From Eopsaltria australis (Eukaryota; Chordata; Aves; Passeriformes; Petroicidae): a stretch of DNA of 64,000 nucleotides. Position numbers and translations under genes: made by a program. Positions 44,917 to 56,393 of the stretch are shown in pieces (the first letter of the stretch is position 1; each line of letters begins with the position of its first letter). Under the pieces are notes generated by a model. The model did no database searches and had not been told where the DNA came from. It saw only the letters and a program-made list of their open reading frames with translations. The stretch spans positions 3,100,001 through 3,164,000 of the forward strand of contig JAVTVJ010000117.1 in the NCBI GenBank assembly GCA_034509425.1. Reading direction: 5' to 3'.

Positions 44917-47782
44917 GAAATATATGTATTTTCTCTAAATTTATTTTTTTCTCTCCATTTTTTTTTTTACCAACAGAATCCATACCCATTTTATACTAGG
45001 ATAGCATCAGATCTTCATCCTTATAGTTCTGAGAGGAAAGGAGAACATATTCTGGCTTGAATTCTTACACAGTCTTTACTCTCAGGTGATAACCACCAGT
45101 GATGGATGTTAGGGATGTGTCTGGTCGTGATGGATCCAGCTCATGGTGGCTTTGGGGGAGACAGATAACAATGCAATAGCCAAGGATTAACCTCAACAAT
45201 GCACCCTCATACCCCTAAAAATTGTGCTGGTCAAGACCTGGCTCAAGCCAAGTGTAGGAGAAACTAAATTCTGTAGTCAGTGTGGAAATATCACTGTAAA
45301 TCAGTTATTTTCCTCCATAAATAGTGGACAGCTCAGAGCTTTTTGGGCTCTCCTGCACATCAGCAGAGTGCACATCGTGACCTTCCTTTGAGCAGGGGAT
45401 CCTCTCAAGGTTACTCCTCGAGACTGGAGAATCCTTATTGTGTGAGATACTCAGTGAATTTGAAATAAAGCACTGAAACTCTGAAATCTTAGCTAAGTGG
45501 CATGAAGGACTGATTAAGCACAAGTAATGCTTCAGACATAAGCAACTGACCCTGTTTAGAATGTAAGGGAGTCCACTCTGACCCTCCTGACCCAATGGGA
45601 GGGTGTCCTCTGTACAGTAAAAAAATCAGGAGTACCTTGCCACCCAGTTTTGTTAAACCACCATCTCATTTACTATCAAACTCTGTCAAATCTCTGCTTT
45701 ATAAAAATAAATATATTGCTACTCCTCTGTTACAAGAGAAATGTGTCCCATCATCCACGACAAGGACACAAGACCCCAAGCAGCACAATCCGTTTTGGTT
45801 GCTGGTCCCCACATTTCTCTTCTGCCAAAAGAGATGATCCTTACGAGCAGATGGCGAGGCAGTTCCAAAAGAGAAGGTTTGGAATGGAGAGAAGTATTCT
45901 AGACCAAAGCTTTTTATAATTTATTCACTGTGTCAGTGAGTACTTGAATAGTCAAAGGGAGTCAAAGAAGCAAAAGCCTTCTGGAGCAAAGGAAAAGTAT
46001 TAATTATCATGCAGATCTTTTAGGTTTGTTCTTTCTAATGCAGGAGGAAGTGCCTCAGCAGATCAAGAGACAGACAATATCAATAATCACCTGCCTTCCC
46101 TCCTAGTGGGAAGTTGTGGTGAATTAATCTTTAAAAGGCTTTGCCACGAATTTTTAGGGAAAAGGCTAGAGCAAAATTTTTTTTTCAATGATATTTTTCT
46201 TGTATTCATCTGGTGTCATAGCCTAGAAGAGTTACTTGTCTTTATCTATAAGGCCTCTATGGCCTGATTCTTTGGGTAAATCTATACTGCAAGGATATGA
46301 AATATATTGAAGTGGAATATCAACAAAATTCATGACGGGGACCTGGTCTGAGATAGAATATTAGATTTGGATAATTGAATATTATCCGTTGGTATCTAAG
46401 ATAATAATGTTGGTTAACACCTTGGTGACTTGGTGGAAGGGTAAGGACATCTTCAGCTAAGTATTGAATTGAAGATAGATTAATAGAGATCAGAGAGGGA
46501 CTTTTGAGACAATAAGTTGATTTCTCCTCTGTGAACTGTGGATGCCTTTCTTACACCACTGTTGTCCCAACATTTGGGTTCAGATCACTCCTAGGGACAA
46601 GGCACTGGGATAGAAGGACAATGGAGCCAAACTCCTGGGCTCCTTCTTCACCCATGCAGCCTTGAAATGTGACCTACTAAATCTAGGCCTGGAGAAGATC
46701 CACATGGCAGAACCCCTAAAAAAACCCCAGAAAGCTGAGTTACTAAAAAGCTCCAAAACATTCTTTGTTTTTCCAGTCTAAAAATACTTTTATATAAAAA
46801 GACTTCAAACTGTTTTTTGTGCTAAACACACGAATGGAAATCTCACTGCACTGCACACATTATATCACTAAAATAAATATTGTTGTCTTTAATATTTAAA
46901 GAGATTTTTTGAAGCAGCCACAGAGGATGAAAAACACAAGCCAGCAAAAGCGTTCCGTGTCTCGGCGCCCTACAGAGGCATATTTCAATTCTCCTGCTTT
47001 AATTTCTTTAGCTCTCAAGGAATTCCAAGGTCTCTGAAATGGCATGCTGGGCAGGGGAACAGAGCTGCTGTCCCCAGGGTTCCTCTGGCTCTTTATTATT
47101 CACCATCACAGGAATTTTTCTTCAGTGTAGGCTGAGGACCTGCATCATGTACGCCTCAAAGCTGTTGGAGTAGCAAATACACGATGCCCAGTGTATCCCA
47201 AACACCATCAGGAAATGATACTTAGGGTAGGACAGGGGACATGGGATTTCCTTAATTCTGTCTGCACTGCCAGAGCTGAGTTCAGCATCTGTGGAAGTTA
47301 ATAGGAACTTTGCTGGTGGCTTTTTTGGGATGAGGAGAATCAGTATGAGCAGAAACTCATCCCTCACAGACCAATTCCAGATGAGGTTCCTTGCCTTAAC
47401 CCTGTTCCAGAGCTGTGTGTCTGACCCTGCCAGACCTGCTCTTCCATTACACTCAGGACAAAGTCAGGGTGCCATAAACAGCAAACCTGTGTTCCAAACA
47501 TCCATCCCTCCAGGTGGATTTCCTGGAACACTCAGATTTTCTGAGTGTTCAATTTTGCAGGTGCATGATGAGTTTAGAAAGTTGTGAAGGAAGCACCCAG
47601 GCTAATTCTCAGGCTATGGGTGTCAGGCCAAATCCAGAGTGGTATGAAGTTTGTTTGGTCACAGTTTCTGGGACCAGAAGTGTGAGCAAAAAAAGCAGTC
47701 ACTTGTTCTCTGTTGGATTCTTTAATTTCTTTAACCACAGTAATTCCTTTGCTACAGTAAAGGGAGGGAGAAAATACCTAAT
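44917..47782. other. Unique non-coding DNA
   Basis: No gene or transposon recognised over 2.9 kb. A small patch near 46950-46975 keeps several CpG dinucleotides in otherwise CpG-poor sequence. Confidence 0.5.
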
Positions 47783-48084
47783 GTTGATTCTGGAGAGGGA
47801 CTTATTGCAAGGGCATGTAGTGATAGGAACAAGGGGGAATGGCTTTAAGCTGGAAAAGGATAGATTTAGATTGGATATTATTAAGAAATTATTTACTGTG
47901 AGAGTGGTGAGGCCTTGGAACAGGTTGTCCAGAGAAGCTGTGGCTGCCCTGGAAGTGTCCAACGACAGGCTGGATGGGGCTTGGAGCAGCCTGGTATAGT
48001 GGAAGGTGACCCTGCCCATGTAAAGGGCTTGGAACAACATGATCCTGAAGGTCCCTTCCAGCCCAAAACATTCTATGATTCTGA
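47783..48084 (+). mobile_element. CR1 LINE, 3' fragment
   Basis: CTGGAGAGGGACTTATTGCA, AGGGCATGTAGTGATAGGAA, AGGGGGAATGGCTTTAAGCT, ATTAAGAAATTATTTACTGT, AGAAGCTGTGGCTGCCCTGG, GGTATAGTGGAAGGTGACCC and the terminal ATTCTATGATTCTG. Plus strand, about 300 bp. Confidence 0.96.
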
Positions 48085-50435
48085 AGAGGTGAGTTATAAC
48101 AGCTTCTACCATCAGAAAAAAAATCTGTTATAGTGGAGATTCAAAAGTTAGGAATTCCCACATGGCTCAAGTTCATGGATACATCCACATCTCTACACGT
48201 GCCTGGACGTGTAGAATGAATTCTGCATTTCTGGATTAATATTTTGAGATCTGACTTTTCTCCTGCAGGTATCCCAGTGTAACACTGGAGTGATCAATCA
48301 GATCCTTTCTGTGCACAACAACCACAATCAATCATAACTTAGGTGTTATATCCAGCGGACTTAAGGCTGAATTTCAATGTCCATTTAAATCAGAATGCAG
48401 ATGTCTTTTCTTCATCAGTTTATTCTCTAATTTTTGCATTTAATTGTTGCAGAGATTATGTATATTCCCTACATCTGGCATCGCAGTCCTTCCTAAGGGT
48501 CATTTTGCACTTCCTTCTCTTATTCAACTGGAAAATTCCACTCTGTAGAGCAGAGGAAGGATTTGCCAATGAGGAAGGCTCATTTGGGGACTGTTCTCCT
48601 TTATTTTCCATGGATTTACACTTTCACAAAGTCTGATCTTACAGCCATAGAAAAGAGGGTTGACAGGCTCCTGGCAAGATTATCTACTCCATCACCCTGC
48701 CCTAGGGCAGAGTAGACTCTTTATGGACTGATTAACCACCTTTTTGTATAAATTATTCATGGACCTTAACCACATGGAGCCCAGAGTGCCAAGCACACAT
48801 TTCCTGAGTCATTCCACTGAGACTTTCACTGAGAAACTCCTCTTCCTTCTCAATCCTTTCTAGGTGCTCCCAGCTACAGGAGCACCCAGAAATCACAAAC
48901 CTAGAACCTTTCTCTGGGCACAGGTGGAGGATGGCTGATCCCCTCACCACTGACCTCTCTTGCTGCCCAAAACAGGGTTGATGTAGCCAAGCTGCCTGTT
49001 GGGAGCAGTCCCTGTCTTGTGTCAGTGCTTTGGAGCTGAGTGGGAATTGTGCAGGATAATGAGCTATCCAGGCTGCAGCAGCACCAGGGACTGCTTTAGC
49101 AGAATAGATAATTAACTTTGAGTGTTTAACAGTGGCTCTGCCACTGTTTATTGCTAGTATAGGTCCAGCTTTGGAATTTTCCTTCATTACATGGTGAGCA
49201 GCCTCATCCAGGTCCTCACATCATCATGCTTTAATCAGTGCTGAGCTCACCAATATTAAGTCAGTGTGTGGCTTGGAAATACTCAGATTTGGTGGCTTTT
49301 CAGCTAATTTGTGTTGAGAAATGTTAGTTTTCTTTATGGTTCTGGTCACATTCAGCTGTTCTGATTTTTGCTGTGGAGAGGTGTTCACTGTAAAGCATTG
49401 CTTAAAAGGAAATTCTGTGATTCAAAATGCTGCTGTTTGTTGAGATAATTGTGGCTACCCTGTGTGATGACACAACACAAAGTCTGATCTGATTACCCTT
49501 CAAAGGAGTATTTTCCACTGATGATGTGACAGGAGACCTGGCCTTTTTAGGGTTGGGGATGTCCATACTGTATCCCTTGTGCTGCAGCAGCAGCAGCAAA
49601 GCCCTGGCATGCAGGGATGCTCACTGAAGCATTTCCCAGTGCTTGCTGCATTACTATTTATGCTTTGCTATTTATACAGCAGGCATGGCCCTGTCTCCTT
49701 GTCATTCTTCAATTCCTGCTGCCACAAAATAATGCCAGAGAGGGGCTCAACTGGTTATTAAAAATCTACTTCCCAGTTTTTCTTCCCCAGCCTTCACCTT
49801 TCATGTTAAGGGGGCCTCTCTGCTCTTGGTGAAATGCAATTAAACATCCTCAGCCATCTCCTTACTGGCCTCTTGGTGGTACTCTTAACTCAGCATATTC
49901 ACCAGCAACTCTGGCTGCCTTTAAAGGCATCAATCTCCACCCTGCTCTAGGAAAATGAACGTTTTTAAGTAGATACTAAATATATACAAACTTCATGGAC
50001 ACCAGGCAAGATTTTTTAAAGGATTTGCCAGGGATACAGGAGCTCGACTCACTGATCCACGCTGACCTACTTCAGGGCTTCACCTGCTATGCAAAGCCCA
50101 GTGCTGAGATCTGCCAGGTATTCCTGGAGCACAGATGTTTGGATCCAGTGCTTACAGTGGGGAATGAAGGCAGAATGAAAAGGGAAGTTGTCATTTGCTT
50201 TCTTAGATGTTTTTTTTTAGTGCCAGGCAAAAGAAAAGGGTCCCACTGCTGTCAGGAAGGTGTCACAGTGAATATTGAGGCAGGTTTAATTCAGGAATTC
50301 AAGGTGCATGAGCTTTCCTGCAAAGAGTGTCAAAACAGGGTTAAAACCTATCTTCATGCATCTAGATTAGGGTGAAACTAAGGATACTTTCAACTAGTGG
50401 TTAGAGTCTAAATCTGAGCCTGGGATCTAAAGTCA
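48085..50435. other. Unique non-coding DNA
   Basis: No gene or transposon recognised. A perfect 8-bp inverted repeat lies at 48193-48214. A short CAG run (GCAGCAGCAGCAGC) is near 49584. Confidence 0.5.
48193..48214. repeat. Perfect 8-bp hairpin
   Basis: CTACACGT (48193-48200) and ACGTGTAG (48207-48214) are exact inverted copies around a 6-nt loop. Each arm carries an ACGT core. Confidence 0.85.
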
Positions 50436-50690
50436 GAATCACAGAATCATTAAGAGCAGAAAAGATCTCTGAGATCATCGAGTCCAGCCATTAACCCAGC
50501 ACTGCCAAGCCACCACTAAACCCTGTCCCTAAATGCCATATTAAAACATCTTTTAAATACCTCCAGGGATGGTGACTTCACCCCTATTCTGTGCAGCCTG
50601 TTCCAGTTCTTGACAACAATTTAGATGCAGAGAGTTTTCCCAATATCCAACCTAATCCTTCCTTGGCTTTATACAATTGCCCCAAGCTCA
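50436..50690 (-). mobile_element. CR1 LINE, second 3'-end subfamily
   Basis: AGAATCACAGAATCATTAAG, AAAAGATCTCTGAGATCATC, GAGTCCAGCCATTAACCCAG, CCTCCAGGGATGGTGACTTC and CCCAATATCCAACCTAATCC. Minus strand, about 255 bp. Confidence 0.93.
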
Positions 50691-51510
50691 GCTCTTGATC
50701 ACCAAGAAATTATTGGCAGATAAAACTGACCTCAAAGTTTAGTTCATTTGACCAGAATAAGTAGAATTATGCATTACAAGTTACTCAGAATGAATTAATT
50801 TTCCCACTGCAGAACAACCATATCCTGCAAATAATTTATTTTGGTTTTTTTGCTAAACATTTATCAATGGCTTCAGAGCCAATTCATATCATGGATCTGC
50901 TGACAGTTCCCTTTGCTGGCTGCCTTGGGTGCTCAGACTACACAGAAATTCTGCTCTGGATTGAGTTGAACGAAGGTTTTTTGAAACAGAAAATAGTTAC
51001 TAAGGAGAGAACACATAACCAATACATACAGATCTATTTGCTAAATACACATCATGCACTGAAGACATTTATTGCAGCTGCATTTAGGAAAAGGGAAGAA
51101 GAATTAAAAGGAAGTCAAGGTGGAGGCAAGAGAAAAAGGAATAAAGTTAAACATGACTATAATGAGATAAAGCCTTCAAAATTACAGAATTAGAAGCAAA
51201 GAACACCAGAAATACACTGCAGCTATGTCCAACTCCTTCTCTATTCCCACTCTTCCCATCAGGCAGAGGTTTAAATGAAGATAAGTGGTTCTTAGATCCT
51301 TTTCCATTCTCTGAGACCACTAAAATAGAAAATGTCCAACACCTGCTGCAAGTGTATTAATAATCAGATGAAAAATTCATGTCTACAAATCCTCAGAGTT
51401 AACTCTTCCCTTCAGCCATTAGCAATTAATAAGGAAAGAATGCTGCAGGAAGGAAACAGGTCCAAAATATCTGCCCTAGGAGGTCCCCTTAGGGATCAAA
51501 ATTGCTGGCA
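50691..51510. other. Unique AT-rich non-coding DNA
   Basis: No gene or transposon recognised. The plus-strand frame at 50867-51193 ends in a lysine-rich low-complexity tail and shows no family resemblance. Confidence 0.5.
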
Positions 51511-51552
51511 GGGTAATGATTAGGACAGGAAGGGTAATCATTAGGACACAGG
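51511..51552. repeat. 21-bp tandem duplication, two copies
   Basis: GGGTAATGATTAGGACAGGA-A (51511-51531) and GGGTAATCATTAGGACACAG-G (51532-51552) differ at a few positions. The variant bases create TAATGATTA and TAATCATTA cores. Confidence 0.85.
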
Positions 51553-51674
51553 GATTTTTGCTGGCTCCTCAGTGGAGCTTGGAGTGCCGTGTGTGGAAAC
51601 ACAAAGGGGCTGCAAAGACCCCTTCTTCTCTGTGCATTGAAAAATAGGCCACTCTAGTGATCCAAACATCACAA

Positions 51675-51860
51675 AGGGGAGCCAGGACACCTGGTTCTTG
51701 TCCTCATTTTGTCACTGGTTGGGTCAGGTTGGTCAATTCTCAAATCCCATGTCTGTGCCTCAATTTCTCTTGCTACTCTAGGTCATCATTTTCTGTAAAT
51801 GTTCTGAGTAAGAGAGATCAAAATGGCTCTGAGGCTTTGCCTCTATTATTTATCATAATC
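51675..51860 (+). mobile_element. MIR-like ancient SINE
   Basis: The order of blocks is that of MIR/CORE-SINEs. GGAGCCAGGACACCTGGTTC (tRNA-related part) is followed by GTCACTGGTTGGGTCAGGTT, a TCAATTCTCAAATCCC block, TGTGCCTCAATTTCTC (compare GAGCCTCAGTTTCC) and TCATTTTCTGTAAATGTTC. The end is ATTATTTATCAT-like. It is strongly diverged, as expected of a repeat that predates the amniote radiation. Plus strand, edges approximate. Confidence 0.7.
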
Positions 51861-52249
51861 TAAAAAAAGGAAAATTGATATTTTTGCCAATCTTCTGTCG
51901 ATCTTTTATTTCTTCAACCCTTCTGAGCTCACTCTTCAAGTCTGCAGTGTTTTAGCTTGAGGCCAGCCCAGGGAGTGGCTGTGCTGATTCCAGGGAGGAG
52001 CAGGCATTGTCCCCCAGGTCAAAATCCCAACCACCACCTCCTGCCTCAGGATCCTCTTTCCTTTCTCCTGCATGAGTCCTGGCTCCACAGTGAAGGCAGG
52101 AACAAAGCCACCAGGATTAGTTCAATATTCCCCAAGGACCTTTCCTTATCTGCTGCTTGCAGTCTGCCTCTGCTGCCTTGGCACACCTCAGGCTGTCCAG
52201 ATCTGAACAATGGCAGCAAGAGAAGGTGCCAGGGAGGCATCAGAGACTT
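51861..52249. other. Unique non-coding DNA
   Basis: No gene or transposon recognised. Slightly GC-richer than average. Confidence 0.5.
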
Positions 52250-52580
52250 TTCCAGTTCCTAAAGAGACTCCAAGAGAGCTGGAGAGGGACTTTGGGCAAG
52301 GGCATGGAGGGATAGCCCAAGGGGGAATGGCTCCAAAGTGACAGAGGGTAGTTTTAGATTGGATTTTAGGAAGAAATTCTTCCCTGTGAGGGTGGTGAGG
52401 GACAGGCACAGGTTTCCCAGAGAAGTTGTGGATTTCCCATCCCTGGAAGTGTCCAAGGCCAGGTTGGAAGGAGCTTGGATCAACCTGGGGTAGTGGAAGG
52501 TGTTCCTGTCCATGGAAGGGGGTTGGACTAGATGGTCTTGAAGGTCCATCCCCAAATAATTCTCTGGTTCTGTGATCCCA
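52250..52580 (+). mobile_element. CR1 LINE, 3' fragment
   Basis: CCAGTTCCTAAAGAGACTCC, GCTGGAGAGGGACTTTGGGC, AGGGGGAATGGCTCCAAAGT, TTAGGAAGAAATTCTTCCCT, CCAGGTTGGAAGGAGCTTGG, GGTGTTCCTGTCCATGGAAG and a terminal TTCTCTGGTTCTGTGAT. Plus strand, about 330 bp. The minus-strand frame at 52188-52811 is its shadow. Confidence 0.96.
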
Positions 52581-54581
52581 TTGGAGAAAAGGGATCATTT
52601 TTACTCCATTTTTTTCCTGAGATAAAGCTCTTATTACCCAGTGCCTGTCATTCCCTTCTATGTCTCTGAAGCATTGAAACAGTTTTGAGTGGAGTTTAAA
52701 AGTACAACCCAACACTCTGGGCTTCTTTCTTGCAAGAACAACAGGGCAGCAACTCTCTGGGGCCACACTGGGAGTGAGAAAGGGAATTCTGCAGAATTGG
52801 GTTCTGAGCAATATGGGACAGGATGAAATCCAGTGGCTTTGTGCATGGCCAGCCCAAGTGTTACAGAAATGAAAAGTTAATCACACCTTTTTCCTTGCTC
52901 TCTCCCTCTTCACTTCCTCCTGCTGAAACCTTGGAGCTGGAGCAAATGGGTGCTATTTTGTGCTCCAGGTGATTTACAGTGACAGAAAGGAAGGGAACTG
53001 TCCATTAAGGCATACAACAGCTGGAATAACAGAATAACAAATTATCTTCTTGTTCAGGTACCTGCCATCCCTCACTTTGTGGTAGAGGTGACATGGATAT
53101 TTTCCTGCAGAAATCCCAGCCTTTCTTCTCCATGGGCTGCAGAGTTTTGCCTCAGGGGAGGCCACAAACTGACCCTGGGCTGGCTTGGGATGCTGCTGGG
53201 AGCTGTCACGTTGCATCTGGGCAAAATTAAAGGCACTGAAGAGTTTCTTTAATCAGTGGGTGCTGCTTTGCTGCTTGCAAGTGGCGTGAACTGTCCACAT
53301 TCACTTCTTGGCTGTCCTACAAAAATCTTCATCCAACTTGGCAAAGGCAAGTGCCTCAGTTTCTCTTCTGTAGCACAGAAGTTTCTCTGTTAAATAACCC
53401 AAAAAGGCAATAGTTCCCCCACAATTTGCTGGAATGCTTTGAAAATGCTTTCAGAGCATGAGCTGTGACTGTATCATCACTGGACTCCCTGTGGTTCAGC
53501 ATCTTTTGTTTCTTTGCTCTGTATCAAATTTTGACTGCAGCAGTAGGAATTTCACATGAAGCCCCACTCTGAGAAGAGCATTGTCTCTGATTTAACTCAC
53601 CTTAGCTGGAAATGCAGTCTTGGAAGGCTTTATCTGTACAAGACTCTTCAAGAACTGGCCATTTGGATGGATAAAAACTTTGCTGAAGGTAGGTGCAGCT
53701 TTGCCATCAAGGTAGGGCGCTTAAACATTGCAACAATATTTTATTTCATTGCTCCTGTTGCTCCATTTTTAATTGGAGCTTGGCTTTCTGTAAATTTCTG
53801 ACTTGAGGGCTCTCTCTTGTGTGGACTCTCGAATATACAGCAAGAGCTGGGGTCACAGTTTGTGTTTTCCTACAATGCAGGAGTTAATAAGGAATTTTTT
53901 TCCTTCTCCTGGCTGCTTATTTTCATGAATCATGCAAGGCAATATCTTTGAACTCCCCACCCCTGCACAAAACTTCATTTAAATTTACCACCAGGTTAAA
54001 AATAGTAAGACAAATGTATGCATAGAGGTGAGGGGTTCTTGTGTTCACATCTTGATGGGTATAAAGGGTAAGAAATCCTCTTTTTTCTCCAGAAAGGAGG
54101 GAGGAAGAGGAAATGCCCTTTTAGTGGAAATTTAATCTCCAGCAAGGTCAGAGATCTCTTTCTAGGAATGTTCAGAGGAGTGAATTGTATCTGTTTAGGT
54201 CGGTTTTACATCCCCAACAGTGCAAACAGCTTAATTATATTTAATTAATTAAATTATTGGTTGTTGGATTAATTAACTGTATCTCTCAATCTTAAAGAAG
54301 AGAGAATTAGACTAATCTGATAAGGCACCACTAAGGTTGGTGGTGGAGAAATATTTGGTGATATAACTCCTGACAGAAGATATGGAGTTGCTTTTACAGT
54401 AACAAACCTCACACAGTCATTTATTTTCTGATCAATTTGTCTCAATTTGTCTCAATGAGCTCCCAGGGGTTTGGGAAGCTTGTTTGGTTGGATAAGGAAA
54501 CCAGTTTATTTGTTTTATTTTTCTAGCAGTACCATTTCTCAGTGAACATTTCACTACAATAACTGATGGGAAAAGCCAAAT
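52581..54581. other. Unique non-coding DNA
   Basis: No gene or transposon recognised over 2 kb. A dense TTAATTAATTAA cluster lies at 54230-54278. Confidence 0.5.
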
Positions 54582-54660
54582 ACAGAATCATAGAATACCT
54601 TAAGATTAAAGGGATCCAGAAAGATCAATGGGGTCCACATGATCACAGTCTGGGGCAGAC
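54582..54660 (-). mobile_element. CR1 LINE, short 3' fragment, third subfamily
   Basis: AGAATCATAGAATACCTTAA, AAGGGATCCAGAAAGATCAA and TGGGGTCCA match the CR1 3' end that normally reads 'AGAATGCCCTGAGTTGGAAGGGACCCA'-like. Minus strand, strongly diverged. Confidence 0.75.
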
Positions 54661-54799
54661 TGGATGTTCCCTCTACATCCATCCCTGCTTATGAAACAGA
54701 TCCACCAAAACACCTGGGAATCTTAGGATCAGACTCATTCTGTGTTAAAGTTGAGTCTTAATTTTTTGGTTTTTGTGTTCTAAGTCCAACAATGGTTTG

Positions 54800-54804
54800 G
54801 GGAT
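54800..54804. repeat. Target-site duplication GGGAT, left
   Basis: The five bases immediately before the LTR TG start. An identical GGGAT directly follows the LTR end at 55366-55370. Confidence 0.85.
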
Positions 54805-55365
54805 TGTATTGGGTCTGACTGGGGTAAAGCTCACAGGCCTTACACTGCTTTGGTAGCTGGTGTTGATAACAGAGCAGTGTTTTGGCTACTGCCAAGCTGT
54901 GCTGTCCCTGTGACATTCCTTCCCCCACTGAAGGGGATGGGGCGGGGCAAGAGCCTGGGAGGGGACACCAGCAGGCCAGCTGAGCCCAGTCAGCCAAAGG
55001 GATATTCCATACCATATGACATCAGATCAGATATAGAAGGGAAGGAAGAGAGGAGGAGGAGGAGGCACTCAGGGCTGGCCCATGTTTGCCTCCTTGAACA
55101 ACCACCACGCGTGCTGGAGCCCTGCTTCCCAGAAAGTGTCCGGACATCGCTGCTGATGGGAAGTAGAGATTGATTGTTTTCCTTTCTTGCTCTTGTGCAC
55201 GCAACTCTCAGCTTGCTTGTTCTATTTTTTCCCACTGTAATAAACCTGCCTTTACTCACCCTGATAGTCTTTTTCAATATTATCCTCTCCCCTCTCCCAG
55301 AGGGAGAGGGAGTGATAGAGTGACTGAGTGGGCACCTGGCCCCTGGCCGGGGTCAACCCATGACA
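54805..55365 (+). mobile_element. Solo LTR of an avian endogenous retrovirus (ERVL-type)
   Basis: A 561-bp LTR starts TGTATTGGGT and ends ACCCATGACA. The ends form an imperfect inverted repeat with the TG...CA hallmark of integrated retroviral DNA. An exact 5-bp duplication, GGGAT, flanks it (54800-54804 and 55366-55370), which fits ERVL-type integration. The plus orientation is given by a polyadenylation signal AATAAA at 55239-55244, about 120 bp from the 3' edge. A weak TATA-like GATATAGA lies near 55029. There is no internal gag, pol or env next to it, so the provirus has been reduced to one LTR by recombination. The GGGCACCTGGCCCCTGGCC-type end is familiar from avian ERVL LTRs. Open frames inside it are incidental. 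Confidence 0.9.
55239..55244 (+). terminator. LTR polyadenylation signal AATAAA
   Basis: A canonical hexamer within the solo LTR, followed by a T-rich stretch (CTTTTTCAATATT near 55268), as expected around the R/U5 boundary. It could still end transcripts crossing this site. Confidence 0.6.
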
Positions 55366-55370
55366 GGGAT
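55366..55370. repeat. Target-site duplication GGGAT, right
   Basis: Exact copy of the five bases at 54800-54804, directly after the terminal CA of the LTR. Confidence 0.85.
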
Positions 55371-56393
55371 GAATGTAGACCTTTGGAGCTCCTGGTTAAT
55401 TCCCATCCCCTCTTGCTTTCCTACTTCTTTTGTATTCACACAAATGGATTTCTGCAGGTAGTGTTACCCACATTTTCACAATTTAAAATTACTTTTCCAA
55501 AGTCCATCAGATCAAAATAAATTAGGCTCTAAGAGCAGGCCCTTGCAGTGCTGATAGGCATGGAACTTATTGAACTTTGCATTGTTCTAGACTCATCCCA
55601 TATTTCAAGGATAATCCCTACTTGCCTTAGGGTTTCCTTTCCTTAAAAAAAAAAAAAAAGATTTCAAAAATATATTATATGGCAAGATTTTTTCATGGAT
55701 TCTTTACAGAAAAAATAATAGACTTTTTTTATACTGTACAATCAAACCCTTTTATTAAACTATTTTTTTCTGGATGCACTGTAGGAAGAGCATTTTTGTG
55801 CATTGCAAGCTGTATTTCAATTCTAGCTGAAAGTATTTATGAATAATGTTAACCAGATTCTCCTTGTATTAATGATACACCCTTGTACACATTGTACACA
55901 CTCATACACACTGTGGATGTGTGTGAACAAGCATTAAGTAAGCTCAGCAACACTTAAAATTTGCATTTTGTGACCTTGGTTATGAGCTGCTGTTTGAAAG
56001 ACAAATGGTCTTAAGCATGAAAACATAATATTGAAAAATCAAAATTATATAAAAAATCAGTAGCATAAAAAATAAAATAAAATATGAAACAGAACAGACT
56101 AAAACATTCAACACTATCCCTGCTTAGTTATCAGCAAGAAATCTTAGTGATGATAAATCTTCCTTTTATGTTTGGTCTACTGCACTCCCTGTATACACAC
56201 ACATAACTATTGCCATCTAATTATAATCCATTAAATCAATTAAATCATCTTCTGTGGTATTTTCCATTCAGGGATGTAAACCAGTTAATCTGCCATGTTA
56301 ACTGTTGGGAATACTGATCATCCTGTGCAGGGAAGATATTCCCTTACCTGAAAGATGGAAAGATTGTCACACTTCTGGGATTCACTGGCTTCT
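55371..56393. other. AT-rich non-coding DNA
   Basis: No gene or transposon recognised. An A homopolymer of about 15 nt lies near 55645-55659. AT-rich low-complexity patches occur at 55665-55690 and 56040-56090. Confidence 0.5.

Noticed and set aside
52188..52811. 207-codon minus-strand open frame
   Set aside because: Its centre is the antisense of a plus-strand CR1 3' untranslated region, and the rest has no homology I can see.
53330..53380. Possible MIR fragment (GTGCCTCAGTTTCTC followed by TTCTGTAG)
   Set aside because: Only one short block matches and the flanking blocks are absent.
54850..55173. 107-codon plus-strand frame
   Set aside because: Lies inside the solo LTR, which does not encode proteins in this family.
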